From Actinomycetales bacterium (GTDB lineage Bacteria > Actinomycetota > Actinomycetes > Actinomycetales > Dermatophilaceae): a stretch of DNA of 64,000 bases. The notes below the pieces were generated by a model, which did not search any database, had not been told where the DNA came from, and worked only from the letters and a program-made list of their open reading frames with translations. Below are positions 35,854-43,898 of this stretch, in pieces; position 1 is the stretch's first letter, and each line of letters begins with the position of its first letter. The DNA is taken from the NCBI GenBank assembly GCA_002748155.1, contig PDRO01000005.1, positions 169,800-233,799 of the forward strand, given 5' to 3'. The position numbers and the translations under genes are program-made.

Positions 35854-36636
35854 CTACTCTCCGGTGAAGTTCGGCTCGCGCTTCTCCAAGAAGGCGACGA
35901 AACCTTCGGTGTAGTCATAGGTGCGCGAAGCCCGGGTCTGGGCAGCTGCCTCCATGGCCAGGATCTCATCGAGTGAGGTGGCATGGTCGCTGACCTCGTG
36001 GACCAGTGACTTGGACTCCAGGAAGGCTCGGATAGGTCCGTTGGCCACGGCGGCGACGTAGTCTTGCGCGGTCTGCAGCAACTCGTCAGCGGGCACACTG
36101 CGCGACACCAATCCGGCGGCGGCAGCTTCGGCTCCGGAGAGGAAACGCCCGGAGTAGATCAGGTCGAGTGTCACCGCCGGGCCGAGCCGTTCGACGAACG
36201 CCTTGTGACCGCCGGAGTCGAAGACCGCCCCGATCTTGGCGAACGGCGAGCCGAACTTGGCGTTGTCGGCCGCGATGATGACATCGCACGCGAGCGCGAG
36301 ACCGAGTCCGGTGCCCAGGCAGGCACCTTGGACCGCCGCGATCGTCGGGAACGGCAGCGACGCCACCTTCCGCATAAGCGGGTTGAAGGTGTCGAGCAAC
36401 ACCTGGCCGCCGTCTTCGACTCCGGGTTGGGCCCCGGTGATGTCGCGGCCGGAACAGAATCCCCGGCCTTCGGCGCGAATGAGCAGTGCCCGCGCCTTGT
36501 CGCTCACCGCCTTGTCGAGGGCTTCGTGAAGCTGGGCGACCATCTCTTCGGTCATCGCGTTGAGCGCTGACGGGCGGTCCAGCACGATCTGGGCGGCATG
36601 CGCGTCGAGCTGGTAGCGGATCAACGAATTGCTCAT
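35854..36636 (-). CDS. paaG: Enoyl-CoA hydratase/isomerase (PaaG-like)
   Basis: The 260-residue crotonase has LLIRAEGRGFCSGRDITGAQPG (oxyanion loop), AVQGACLGTGLGLALACDVIIAADNAKFGSPFAKIGAVFD and GSAEAAAAGLVSRSVPADE-type C-terminal blocks. The FCSGRDI pattern and the AKIG...D residues resemble PaaG, which isomerises the ring epoxide to oxepin-CoA. Together with PaaA-E and PaaZ this would nearly complete ring cleavage. The gene is followed in operon order by nothing on this strand and lies next to the TetR regulator region. Confidence 0.82.
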   Translation of the reverse strand: MSNSLIRYQLDAHAAQIVLDRPSALNAMTEEMVAQLHEALDKAVSDKARALLIRAEGRGFCSGRDITGAQPGVEDGGQVLLDTFNPLMRKVASLPFPTIAAVQGACLGTGLGLALACDVIIAADNAKFGSPFAKIGAVFDSGGHKAFVERLGPAVTLDLIYSGRFLSGAEAAAAGLVSRSVPADELLQTAQDYVAAVANGPIRAFLESKSLVHEVSDHATSLDEILAMEAAAQTRASRTYDYTEGFVAFLEKREPNFTGE

Positions 36637-36672
36637 CGGGTCACTCCTATCGCCGACTGATTCACCTGCGGC

Positions 36673-37140
36673 TCAGATCTCGTAGAGGAAATAGGGCATG
36701 GTCGTGCGACCACCTTTGACCTCGTGGCGCCCCACGAGTTGGAAGCCGGTGGCCTCGGTCGTATGCCGCCCGACGGCATTCCACTCGGCCACCGCGGTGC
36801 GTAGGATGCGCCCTTCCGAGACGCTTCGCCCGTGCTCGAGTACCGCCTTAGCAAAGGTGCGGCTCATGCCCTGACCCGCATACTGCGGGGCCAACCCGAT
36901 CGCGACGTCGAGTGCCCCCGGCTTGGCCGGTAGTCCGACAGGGCGGGCCTTCTCACCGAAACAGCAATAGCCCAGGAGTTGATCGTCACTCGAGCGCACC
37001 GCCCAGTAGCCCTCGTCGGGCCGGGGAGCCGTCAAGGAGTCCTCGACCGCCCACGGTCCCGGAGTGCGCCACATGGCGATGTCGAGGCCGTCTTCGATGG
37101 TGAGCTCGGTAACCCGCAGTGGGCCCACGGGATCGGGCAT
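36673..37140 (-). CDS. GNAT-family N-acetyltransferase
   Basis: A 155-residue protein starting at ATG 37140 (AAGGAG upstream), with the GNAT acetyl-CoA-binding motif in VAIGLAPQYAGQGMSRTFAKAVLEHG and the C-terminal NAVGRHTTEATGFQLVGRHEVKGG. The acceptor substrate is unknown. It lies just upstream of the crotonase gene on the same strand, 36 bases apart, so the two are probably cotranscribed. A candidate TetR operator stands about 70 bases before its start. Confidence 0.85.
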   Translation of the reverse strand: MPDPVGPLRVTELTIEDGLDIAMWRTPGPWAVEDSLTAPRPDEGYWAVRSSDDQLLGYCCFGEKARPVGLPAKPGALDVAIGLAPQYAGQGMSRTFAKAVLEHGRSVSEGRILRTAVAEWNAVGRHTTEATGFQLVGRHEVKGGRTTMPYFLYEI

Positions 37141-37207
37141 GGCAGTCTCCTTCGTCTGGCGATCCGCAGCGGTGCGATCAGGACCCACTGCGGCGCTTCA
37201 CATCCGC

Positions 37208-37221
37208 TGAACGATCGGTCG
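37208..37221. promoter_or_regulatory. Candidate PaaR/TetR operator in the divergent TetR region
   Basis: TGAACGATCGGTCG reads CGACCGATCGTTCA on the other strand, 12 of 14 identical to the paaA upstream site. It lies between the GNAT-crotonase genes and the TetR gene, a typical position for autoregulation. Confidence 0.6.
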
Positions 37222-37337
37222 GTATTGTGCCCGGTCGCGCTCGGGAACGCCAGTGGCCGAGACGTCGACCGGCCCGTCTCGGCCACGCCGACAATGTGCG
37301 ACGGGTCACGGTACCCCTTCGCGAGCGTGACCTTGAG

Positions 37338-37349
37338 CATACTGGAGGC
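37338..37349 (+). promoter_or_regulatory. Leaderless-type -10 element of the TetR gene
   Basis: CATACT stands six bases before the ATG at 37350. The spacer GGAGGC could also act as a very close ribosome-binding site, so the case is ambiguous. Confidence 0.4.
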
Positions 37350-38015
37350 ATGTCAGCCGCTCGGCCGGGGAACCCGGTGCGACCTGTCCCTACCGTGCGG
37401 ACAGGTCACAACCACCATCCGCGGCGTCGTGGACGGCCGGGTTACGACCTGGAGACGCTGCTCGAAACGACGGTCGAGGTCTTCAACGAGAAGGGCTTCG
37501 ACGGCACCAGCATGGAGGATCTCTCACACCGGCTGGGCATCTCCAAGTCGGCCATCTACCACCACGTGACCAGCAAGGACGAGTTGCTCGAACTCGCGGT
37601 CAACCGGGCTCTGGACGACTTGGGTGAGGCGATGACCCACACCCAGGAGTTGGAAACCACCGCACTAGCCCGGCTGGAATACCTCATCCGCGAGAGCGTC
37701 TCGGTGCTGGTCCGCCGCCGCCCCTACGTCACCTTGCTGTTACGGGTGCGCGGCAACACCAACGAGGAACGCGCTGCATTGGAACGCCGCCGGGCCTTCG
37801 ACACGTATGCCGCGGAGCTGGTGATGGCAGCCGCGGCCGAAGGAGCGGTGCGCCCGGACATCGATCCACGGGTCACCGCCCGGCTGCTGTTCGGCATGGT
37901 CAACTCCCTCATCGATTGGGTCCGTCCTGCCGGCCCCGAAGACGTCGGCCGCCTCGGCGACGCGGTGTGGGCCCTCGCCTACGACGGGATGCGCAGCCCG
38001 CGCCACACCGGGTGA
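37350..38015 (+). CDS. paaR: TetR-family regulator (PaaR-like)
   Basis: The 221-residue repressor has an N-terminal TetR DNA-binding domain at about residues 32-78 (TTVEVFNEKGFDGTSMEDLSHRLGISKSAIYHHVTSKDELLELAV) and an all-helical ligand domain. The closest type appears to be the actinobacterial regulators of phenylacetate genes, whose ligand is phenylacetyl-CoA; this is inference from context and from three related near-palindromes in the region. The start is ATG 37350, and the longer frame is not homologous. dapD follows 36 bases later but has its own promoter element. Confidence 0.78.
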   Translation: MSAARPGNPVRPVPTVRTGHNHHPRRRGRPGYDLETLLETTVEVFNEKGFDGTSMEDLSHRLGISKSAIYHHVTSKDELLELAVNRALDDLGEAMTHTQELETTALARLEYLIRESVSVLVRRRPYVTLLLRVRGNTNEERAALERRRAFDTYAAELVMAAAAEGAVRPDIDPRVTARLLFGMVNSLIDWVRPAGPEDVGRLGDAVWALAYDGMRSPRHTG

Positions 38016-38038
38016 CCCACTCGGCACCCTGACGCGCA

Positions 38039-38050
38039 TAGGCTGGCCGC
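38039..38050 (+). promoter_or_regulatory. Leaderless-type -10 element of dapD
   Basis: TAGGCT stands six bases before the GTG at 38051, with no ribosome-binding site. Confidence 0.55.
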
Positions 38051-39007
38051 GTGAGTAGACCTTCGACCACTGCCTGGGGACACGGTGTCGCGACCCGCAC
38101 CGAGCGCGGCCAGGTGCTCGATTGCTGGTATCCCACCCTCGGGCTCGGCGCCGCGCCCGATCGTGCCGCGCCGGGACCGGCGGCAGAGGATGCCTCCGCT
38201 GCGCTCGCCGCGCTGGTGGGTAGCGACCCGGACCGAGGGACCCGGACCGAGTTGGTCGAGACGGTCGCCGATCTGGACTCCCCCCCGGCGTCCACCGCCG
38301 ACGCCTACCTGCGGCTGCACGTGCTGAGCCACCGGCTGGTCGAGCCCAATTCGATCAACCTCGAGGGCATCTTCGGGGTGCTCCCCAATGTCGTGTGGAC
38401 CAACTACGGCCCGTGCCCGGTCGAGGGTTTCGAGATCACGCGGGGGCGATTGCGCCGCCACGGGCCGGTCACCGTGCACGGTGTCGACAAGTTCCCACGA
38501 ATGGTCGACTACGTCATCCCGTCCGGGGTGCGGATCGCCGACGCCGACCGGGTGCGCCTGGGAGCGCACTTGGCAGCCGGGACGACGGTCATGCACGAAG
38601 GATTCGTCAACTTCAACGCGGGCACCCTCGGTGCCTCCATGGTCGAAGGCCGGATCAGTCAAGGCGTCGTTGTCGGCGACGGCTCCGACATCGGTGGCGG
38701 CGCCTCCACGATGGGCACCCTGTCCGGCGGGGGCAACGAGCGGGTGCGGATCGGGCGACGCTGCCTGCTCGGGGCCGAGGCCGGGCTCGGGATCGCGCTC
38801 GGCGACGACTGTGTCGTCGAAGCCGGCCTGTACGTCACGGCCGGCACCCGAGTGACCCTGCCGGATGGCCAGGTCGTCAAGGCACGGGAACTCTCGGGGC
38901 AGCATTCGTTGTTGTTCCTGCGTGACTCCGTATCCGGCGCCGTGATCGTCAGAGCACGCGACGGACACGGGATATCGCTCAACGACGCCCTGCACGCCAA
39001 CGACTGA
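38051..39007 (+). CDS. dapD: Tetrahydrodipicolinate N-succinyltransferase
   Basis: A 318-residue acyltransferase of the actinobacterial DapD type, adding succinyl to tetrahydrodipicolinate for lysine and diaminopimelate synthesis. After an N-terminal domain ([17 protein letters not shown] region), a left-handed beta-helix of hexapeptide repeats is visible: [38 protein letters not shown] and [23 protein letters not shown] 38051 follows TAGGCT by six bases. It works with DapC and DapE, both encoded in this window. Confidence 0.95.
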   Translation: MSRPSTTAWGHGVATRTERGQVLDCWYPTLGLGAAPDRAAPGPAAEDASAALAALVGSDPDRGTRTELVETVADLDSPPASTADAYLRLHVLSHRLVEPNSINLEGIFGVLPNVVWTNYGPCPVEGFEITRGRLRRHGPVTVHGVDKFPRMVDYVIPSGVRIADADRVRLGAHLAAGTTVMHEGFVNFNAGTLGASMVEGRISQGVVVGDGSDIGGGASTMGTLSGGGNERVRIGRRCLLGAEAGLGIALGDDCVVEAGLYVTAGTRVTLPDGQVVKARELSGQHSLLFLRDSVSGAVIVRARDGHGISLNDALHAND

Positions 39008-39025
39008 AGAGAGCCCGATACCGTC

Positions 39026-39946
39026 ATGCCGCGCACTCCCGGCGGCCTACTCGTGCTGGCTGAGCAGCACCCCGAGCCTGATGGGCCCGGCCGGCTACCA
39101 CGACGGCGGTTCACCCGGCTGATCGTGATGGTGCTCGTGCTCGTGCTCATCGGCGTCGGCTGGTCAGGATGGCAACAGATAAGTCACTGGCTGGTCGATC
39201 GTTTCGCCCCCACCGGATGCGTCGCCAGCGTCCCCGGTGGACAGGCCGAGGTCACCCCGGAGCAAGCGGCCAACGCCGCGACCATCTCGGCGGTGGCCGT
39301 AAGCCGTCGTTTGCCGACTCGGGCCGCGACGATCGCGGTCGCAACCGCCATGCAGGAGTCGAAGCTACGTGGCCTGCGCTACGGCGACCGCGACTCCCTC
39401 GGGCTCTTCCAGCAGCGGCCCAGCCAGGGATGGGGTACGCCTGAGCAGATCCTCGATCCGGTCTATGCGAGCAACGCCTTCTACGACCGGCTGATTCTCG
39501 TGTCCGACTACACGACCCTTCCACTCACCGAAGCAGCACAAGAGGTGCAAATCAGCGCGGCCCCCACGGCATACGCTCAACACGAGGACGAAGCCCTCGC
39601 CCTCTCGGCGGCCTTCACCGGCGCAGCTCCACGCGCCTTGACGTGCCAGGCCGGCGCACCGGACCAGCCAGGTGAACCAGCACGGGTTCGTGAACAGCTC
39701 AGCGCGCAACACGGCATCGACAGCCGGCCAATCGACCCGACCACGATCGAAGTGGCCGTGGAGGGACCACGCGCGTGGGCCGTGGCCCAATGGGCGGTCG
39801 CCCACGTCAGCGCACTGCAGGTCGAAAGAGTCGACGTGCTCAGCGGCGCTGACGGGTCGTCCTGGGAACGCCACACCGGCGAGTGGGCGTCCAGCGAGGA
39901 CGCGGGATCAAGCCGACCGTTGGTCCGGATCGTCGTCGCGAGCTGA
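39026..39946 (+). CDS. Membrane-anchored protein with lysozyme-like motif
   Basis: The 306-residue protein has a short cytoplasmic N-terminus, one membrane helix (LIVMVLVLVLIGVGWSGW, about residues 32-50) and an outside region. There the stretch AATIAVATAMQESKLRGLRYGDRDSLGLFQQRPSQGWG resembles the E..S..G.FQ.R core of transglycosylase-like folds, with E in MQESK as the possible catalytic residue. The last 100 residues are of unknown fold. It is found next to dapD in related actinobacteria, suggesting a cell-wall role, but enzyme activity is unproven. A weak GAGAG lies upstream of the ATG. Confidence 0.6.
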   Translation: MPRTPGGLLVLAEQHPEPDGPGRLPRRRFTRLIVMVLVLVLIGVGWSGWQQISHWLVDRFAPTGCVASVPGGQAEVTPEQAANAATISAVAVSRRLPTRAATIAVATAMQESKLRGLRYGDRDSLGLFQQRPSQGWGTPEQILDPVYASNAFYDRLILVSDYTTLPLTEAAQEVQISAAPTAYAQHEDEALALSAAFTGAAPRALTCQAGAPDQPGEPARVREQLSAQHGIDSRPIDPTTIEVAVEGPRAWAVAQWAVAHVSALQVERVDVLSGADGSSWERHTGEWASSEDAGSSRPLVRIVVAS

Positions 39947-39957
39947 ACGGATAGGGG

Positions 39958-41259
39958 TCAGCGCCGCCAGAGCGGTAGGTACTTCCGCTCACCGGGCCCG
40001 GTGTAAACCTGCCGTGGCCGACCGATCCGGACGTCAGGATCGGCCATCAGCTCACGCCATTGGGCGATCCACCCGGGCAGCCGCCCGAGCGCGAACAGCA
40101 CCGTGAACATCCGGGTCGGGAATCCCATCGCCTTGTAGATGAGCCCGGTGTAGAAGTCGACGTTCGGGTAGAGCTGCCTTTCGACGAAGTACTCGTCGGC
40201 CAAGGCGATCGACTCGAGCTCCTGGGCCAGCCCGAGCAACGGGTCGTCGACGCCGAGTCTGGCCAGCACCACGTCAGCGGCCTTCTTGATCAGCGAAGCC
40301 CGCGGGTCGTAGTTCCTGTAGACCCGGTGGCCGAACCCCATCAGCCGTACGCCGTCCTTCTTCTTCACGCGTTCCATGAAGGCCTTGGGCGACTCCCCGG
40401 ACTCGTGCAGGTTGGTCAGCATCTCGAGGACGGCCTGGTTCGCGCCGCCGTGCAGGGGGCCGAAGAGGGCGCTGATGCCCGCCGACACCGAGGCAAACAG
40501 GTTGGCCTGCGAGGAGCCGACCATCCGGACGGTCGAGGTCGAGCAGTTCTGCTCGTGATCGGCGTGTAGCAGCAGCAGCAGGTCCAGGGCTCTGGCCTGC
40601 ACCGGGTCGACCTCGTAGGGCTCGCTGGGGAAGCCGAAGGTCATCCGCAGGAAGTTCTCCGTGTAGGAGAGCGAGTTGTCGGGGTAGAGGAACGGTTGAC
40701 CGATGCTCTTCTTGTAGGCGTAGGCCGCGATGGTCGGCACTTTCGCCAGCAGTCGAACCGTCGAGATCTCGACCTGCTCAGGATCGTAGGGGTCCAGGGA
40801 ATCCTGGTAAAAGGTGGACAGCGCACTGACCGCCGAGGAGAGCACCGGCATCGGGTGGGCATCGCGCGGGAAGCCGTTGAAGAAGGCTTTGACATCCTCG
40901 TGCACCAGCGTGTGGTAGCGGATCTGTTCCTCGAACTTCTCCAGCTGCCGCTCGGTCGGCAGGTCACCGTAAATGAGCAGGTATGCCGTTTCGACGAAAG
41001 ACGACCGTTCGGCCAGTTGCTCGATCGGATACCCCCGGTATCGCAGAATGCCGAGGTCGCCGTCGATGAAGGTGATGGCGCTCTTGCACGCTGCTGTGTT
41101 GACGTAGCCGTTGTCGTAGGTGACATGCCCGGTCTCACGCAGCAGCGACCCGACGTCGAGCCCTGACTCACCTTCAGCGGCTGGCACCACTGCGAGCGCG
41201 GTCTGCTTCCCAGCGAACTCGAGAGTGGCGCTCGCCTTCTGCGTGTCGGTCTCGCTCAT
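39958..41259 (-). CDS. gltA: Citrate synthase
   Basis: A 433-residue type II citrate synthase, condensing acetyl-CoA and oxaloacetate at the entry to the TCA cycle. Landmarks are GYPIEQLAERSSFVETAYLLIYG, LLLHADHEQNCSTSTVRMVGSS, LFGPLHGGANQAVLEM and MGFGHRVYRNYDPRA, carrying the catalytic histidines. The length is normal. GGAGG stands before the ATG at 41259. It converges with the dapD-side genes and lies 59 bases from the end of dapC. Confidence 0.97.
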   Translation of the reverse strand: MSETDTQKASATLEFAGKQTALAVVPAAEGESGLDVGSLLRETGHVTYDNGYVNTAACKSAITFIDGDLGILRYRGYPIEQLAERSSFVETAYLLIYGDLPTERQLEKFEEQIRYHTLVHEDVKAFFNGFPRDAHPMPVLSSAVSALSTFYQDSLDPYDPEQVEISTVRLLAKVPTIAAYAYKKSIGQPFLYPDNSLSYTENFLRMTFGFPSEPYEVDPVQARALDLLLLLHADHEQNCSTSTVRMVGSSQANLFASVSAGISALFGPLHGGANQAVLEMLTNLHESGESPKAFMERVKKKDGVRLMGFGHRVYRNYDPRASLIKKAADVVLARLGVDDPLLGLAQELESIALADEYFVERQLYPNVDFYTGLIYKAMGFPTRMFTVLFALGRLPGWIAQWRELMADPDVRIGRPRQVYTGPGERKYLPLWRR

Positions 41260-41318
41260 CGCGCGACCTCCTTCCGTCCGGCGTTGAATGAGGACGTTAC
41301 CCGAGCCGAACCCCCATG

Positions 41319-42506
41319 CTAGCGAGGAGTATCCGAGAACCGGCGGGCGGCGGCTTCGACTCGTTCGTCAGTCGCGGTGAGCGCCACGCGGACATGCTGG
41401 CGTCCCCCGGGGCCGTAGAAAGCGCCGGGCGCCACGAGGATGCCGAGTCCGGCCAGCCAATCGACGGTTTCCCAGCAGTCTTCGTCGCGGGTCGCCCACA
41501 GGTAGAGACCGGCCTGTGACTCCTCGATCCGGAGTCCGGCCGCAGTCATCGCTTCGCTGAGCAGTTCACGGCGCACCCCGTAGCGCAACCGTTGCTCGTA
41601 GACATGAGAATCGTCGCCCAGCGCAGCTACCATGGCCGCCTGGACCGGTGCCGGCATCATCATGCCCGCGTGTCGCCGCACCTCCAGCAGCACTCCGACG
41701 ATCGCCGGGTCACCGGCGACGAAAGCGGCCCGATAGCCCGCGAGGTTGGAGCGCTTCGACAACGAATAGACCACCAACAGGCCCGTGTGGTCACCGCCGC
41801 ACACCGCGGGATCGAGCAGGCTGGGGGTGGTGTGCCGCGCTCCTGCGGACATCGCCCTGGTGCCCTCGGGTGCCCAGTCCAGCTCGGCATAGCACTCGTC
41901 GGAGGCCACGATCACGCCGTGCTCCCGAGCCCAGCCCACGACCTTGGCCAAGTGCTCGACCGGCAGCACGGCGCCGGTCGGGTTGCTGGGGCTGTTAAGC
42001 CACAGCATTCTCGGCGTCGTGGCGGAGGTCAACGGACCGAGCCCGGAGAGGCTCGACACGACCACCGGGGTGGCACCGGACAACCGGGCGCCCACGTCGT
42101 AGGTCGGGTAGGCCACCGGCGGGATGCCGACGAGGTCACCGGGCCCGAGCCCGAGCAGAGTCGGCAACCAAGCGACGAGCTCCTTGCTGCCGATCGTGGG
42201 CAGCACGCCCGCTTCGTCGAGACCGCCCACTCCCCGGCGGCGGGCGAACCAATCGACGACGGCTCGTCGGAGTTGCTCGGTGCCCGCTGTGAGCGGATAC
42301 CCGGGCGCGTCCGCAGACCGTGCGAGCGCTGCTCGCACTACTGCAGGGGTGGGGTCGACAGGCGTGCCGACAGAGAGGTCGACGATGCCGTCCGGGTGGA
42401 CGCTGGCCTGGCGCTTTGCCGGCAACAGGGCATCCCACGGGAAGTCCGGAAGTGCAACGCCGACCGGACGCGATGACCGGTCGGCGTGTTTTGTTGTGCC
42501 GTTCAG
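41319..42506 (-). CDS. dapC: Succinyldiaminopimelate transaminase (proposed CTG start)
   Basis: A PLP-dependent class I/II aminotransferase; the PLP-lysine region is YSLSKRSNLAGYRAAF, with LWLNSPSNPTGAV and ASDECYAELDW as further blocks. The first canonical start is a TTG at 42425, but the family N-terminus (ALPDFPWDALLPAKRQA) begins upstream of it in the same frame, where no ATG, GTG or TTG exists. A CTG at 42506 overlaps the fdxA stop (CTGA) and has AGGAG eight bases before it, giving 395 residues. This CTG is proposed as the start. It produces N-succinyl-2-amino-6-oxopimelate conversion in the DAP pathway. Confidence 0.85.
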   Translation of the reverse strand: MNGTTKHADRSSRPVGVALPDFPWDALLPAKRQASVHPDGIVDLSVGTPVDPTPAVVRAALARSADAPGYPLTAGTEQLRRAVVDWFARRRGVGGLDEAGVLPTIGSKELVAWLPTLLGLGPGDLVGIPPVAYPTYDVGARLSGATPVVVSSLSGLGPLTSATTPRMLWLNSPSNPTGAVLPVEHLAKVVGWAREHGVIVASDECYAELDWAPEGTRAMSAGARHTTPSLLDPAVCGGDHTGLLVVYSLSKRSNLAGYRAAFVAGDPAIVGVLLEVRRHAGMMMPAPVQAAMVAALGDDSHVYEQRLRYGVRRELLSEAMTAAGLRIEESQAGLYLWATRDEDCWETVDWLAGLGILVAPGAFYGPGGRQHVRVALTATDERVEAAARRFSDTPR

Positions 42507-42829
42507 TGTGCCTGCTCCTGTGGCGGTAGGGCCGCGATGATCGGGTGGTCCCGCTCGATCACACCGAGCTTCGCGGCACCACCCGGGCTACCGAGGTCGT
42601 CGAAGAACTCGACGTTCACCTTGTAGTAGTTCGACCATTCCGGTGGCATGTCATCCTCGTAGAAAATCGCCTCGACCGGACAGACAGGCTCGCACGCGCC
42701 ACAGTCGACACACTCGTCCGGGTGGATGTAGAGCATGCGTTCGCCCTCGTAGATGCAGTCGACGGGACACTCTTCGACACAGGCCTTGTCCTTGACGTCG
42801 ACGCACGGCTGGGCGATCAGGTAGGTCAT
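42503..42829 (-). CDS. fdxA: 7Fe ferredoxin
   Basis: The 108-residue ferredoxin carries a [3Fe-4S] and a [4Fe-4S] cluster: cysteines in CVDVKDKACVEECPVDCIY and CVDCGACEPVCPVEAIF fit the actinobacterial FdxA/FdxC type. It carries low-potential electrons in the cytoplasm. Its stop overlaps the proposed CTG start of dapC by 4 bases, the fdxA-dapC order conserved in actinobacteria. Confidence 0.96.
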   Translation of the reverse strand: MTYLIAQPCVDVKDKACVEECPVDCIYEGERMLYIHPDECVDCGACEPVCPVEAIFYEDDMPPEWSNYYKVNVEFFDDLGSPGGAAKLGVIERDHPIIAALPPQEQAH

Positions 42830-42898
42830 GGACCTATTATGCTACGCGCGACTCGGCCCCCGGATCCCTCGACGGGCACGGACACCTCGGGTGGACAG

Positions 42899-43594
42899 TC
42901 ACACGCGAACCCGACCAGAGGCGGTCGGGGGATTGGGGGCCAGATCGAACCGCCGGTCGGCGCCCAGCTGGGCCGCGAACTGCTCGGAATGGCTGGTGAA
43001 CAACACCGATGAGCCCGCATCGACGAGGGCCTGGATCCGGTCGATCCACAGCGGTGCTGTCGCGGTGTCGATCCCGTCGAATGCCTCGTCGAGCAGCAGC
43101 AAGCGCGGCCGATGGAGCAGTGCCGCACAGAGATCGACCTGGCGCGCTGTGCCTCGCGAGCAGGTGCGGATCGTCACGTCGGCATGCCGGCCGAGTGCCG
43201 TCGCGGCAAGCATCACGAGCTCGTCGTCGCCGCGTGAGCCGGGAAGGCCGTGAATGCGCGCAATCAGCCGAAGGTGCTCTCGGGGCGTGAGGTAGGGCAG
43301 GGCGAGGCCCTCGTCACTGGCATATCCCAGGCTCCGTTTGGCGGCCACCTCGTCGACATCGAGGTGATGACCCGAGACGACGATCTCGCCAGCCAAGGCA
43401 GGCTGGCGACCAGCAATGGTGCGTAGCAGAGTCGACTTCCCGCACCCGTTGGGGCCGGTGAGGTGGACGATCTCTGCAGGGGCCAGGGCGAGGTCGAGCT
43501 GCTCGATGACCCGCTTGGTGCCATAGCCGACCGACAGACCAGAGACGTCCAGCGGAGACAGCGATGCCCCTCCAGGAGTGCTGATTCCAGACAT
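42899..43594 (-). CDS. ABC transporter ATP-binding protein (bacteriocin-type cassette)
   Basis: The 231-residue ATPase has Walker A GPNGCGKST, a degenerate signature (CSRGTARQVDLCAAL in place of LSGGQ), Walker B RLLLLDEAFDGID and switch region LFTSHSEQF. It is the last gene of the peptide-permease-SpoIIM-ATPase run. GAAGGA stands before the ATG at 43594. The first dozen residues are not conserved in appearance, so a slightly later start is possible. With the permease it probably exports, or gives immunity to, the peptide encoded upstream, which is inferred from order only. Confidence 0.83.
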   Translation of the reverse strand: MSGISTPGGASLSPLDVSGLSVGYGTKRVIEQLDLALAPAEIVHLTGPNGCGKSTLLRTIAGRQPALAGEIVVSGHHLDVDEVAAKRSLGYASDEGLALPYLTPREHLRLIARIHGLPGSRGDDELVMLAATALGRHADVTIRTCSRGTARQVDLCAALLHRPRLLLLDEAFDGIDTATAPLWIDRIQALVDAGSSVLFTSHSEQFAAQLGADRRFDLAPNPPTASGRVRV

Positions 43595-43898
43595 GGGAGA
43601 TCGTTCCTTCGATCAGTGCAGCGAGGCAGATGAGGCCGACGGCGGCTGTCTGACACCGCAGCCAGCGCCGCAGGTGTGGCCGCCAGGCAACTGGCCCGCC
43701 GCGCCAGACTCGCCTGGCAACGACGACGCCCAAGCGCAGGTCGGCGCCTGCCGCCACGACGAAGCCGAGCAACTCCGGCAGGGCGTGTGGCGCGATCGCC
43801 GACCACACGGCCGACACATGCCCGGCCTGCAGGGCAGCCGTAACACTGTAGTCGAACACCAGTTCGCCGTGTGCGTCGTTCTCATGGTGTCTCCTCAC
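43314..43898 (-). CDS. SpoIIM/DUF95-like membrane protein, frame ends uncertain
   Basis: The coding part from about 43890 to 43600 reads like the C-terminal half of SpoIIM/DUF95: SVTAALQAGHVSAVWSAIAP, HALPELLGFVVAAGADLRLG (PHxxxELxxFxxAxGAxLRLG pattern) and LICLAALIEGTIS. Third-base GC in this frame is high. Both ends are odd: the only start in frame is a GTG at 43898 inside the permease gene, while a good GAGGAG-ATG at 43885 belongs to another frame. No stop occurs before 43314, so the frame runs 280 bases into the ATPase gene. It may be a truncated or frameshifted gene. DUF95 proteins accompany ABC ATPases in circular-bacteriocin loci. Confidence 0.5.
   Translation of the reverse strand: MRRHHENDAHGELVFDYSVTAALQAGHVSAVWSAIAPHALPELLGFVVAAGADLRLGVVVARRVWRGGPVAWRPHLRRWLRCQTAAVGLICLAALIEGTISHVWNQHSWRGIAVSAGRLWSVGRLWHQAGHRAARPRPGPCRDRPPHRPQRVREVDSATHHCWSPACLGWRDRRLGSSPRCRRGGRQTEPGICQ

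Noticed and set aside
43613..43885. 90-codon frame with good ribosome-binding site before the ATPase gene
   Set aside because: Its translation is rich in R, C, S and P and looks like a shadow, while the neighbouring frame has SpoIIM character. Kept only as part of the frame puzzle.
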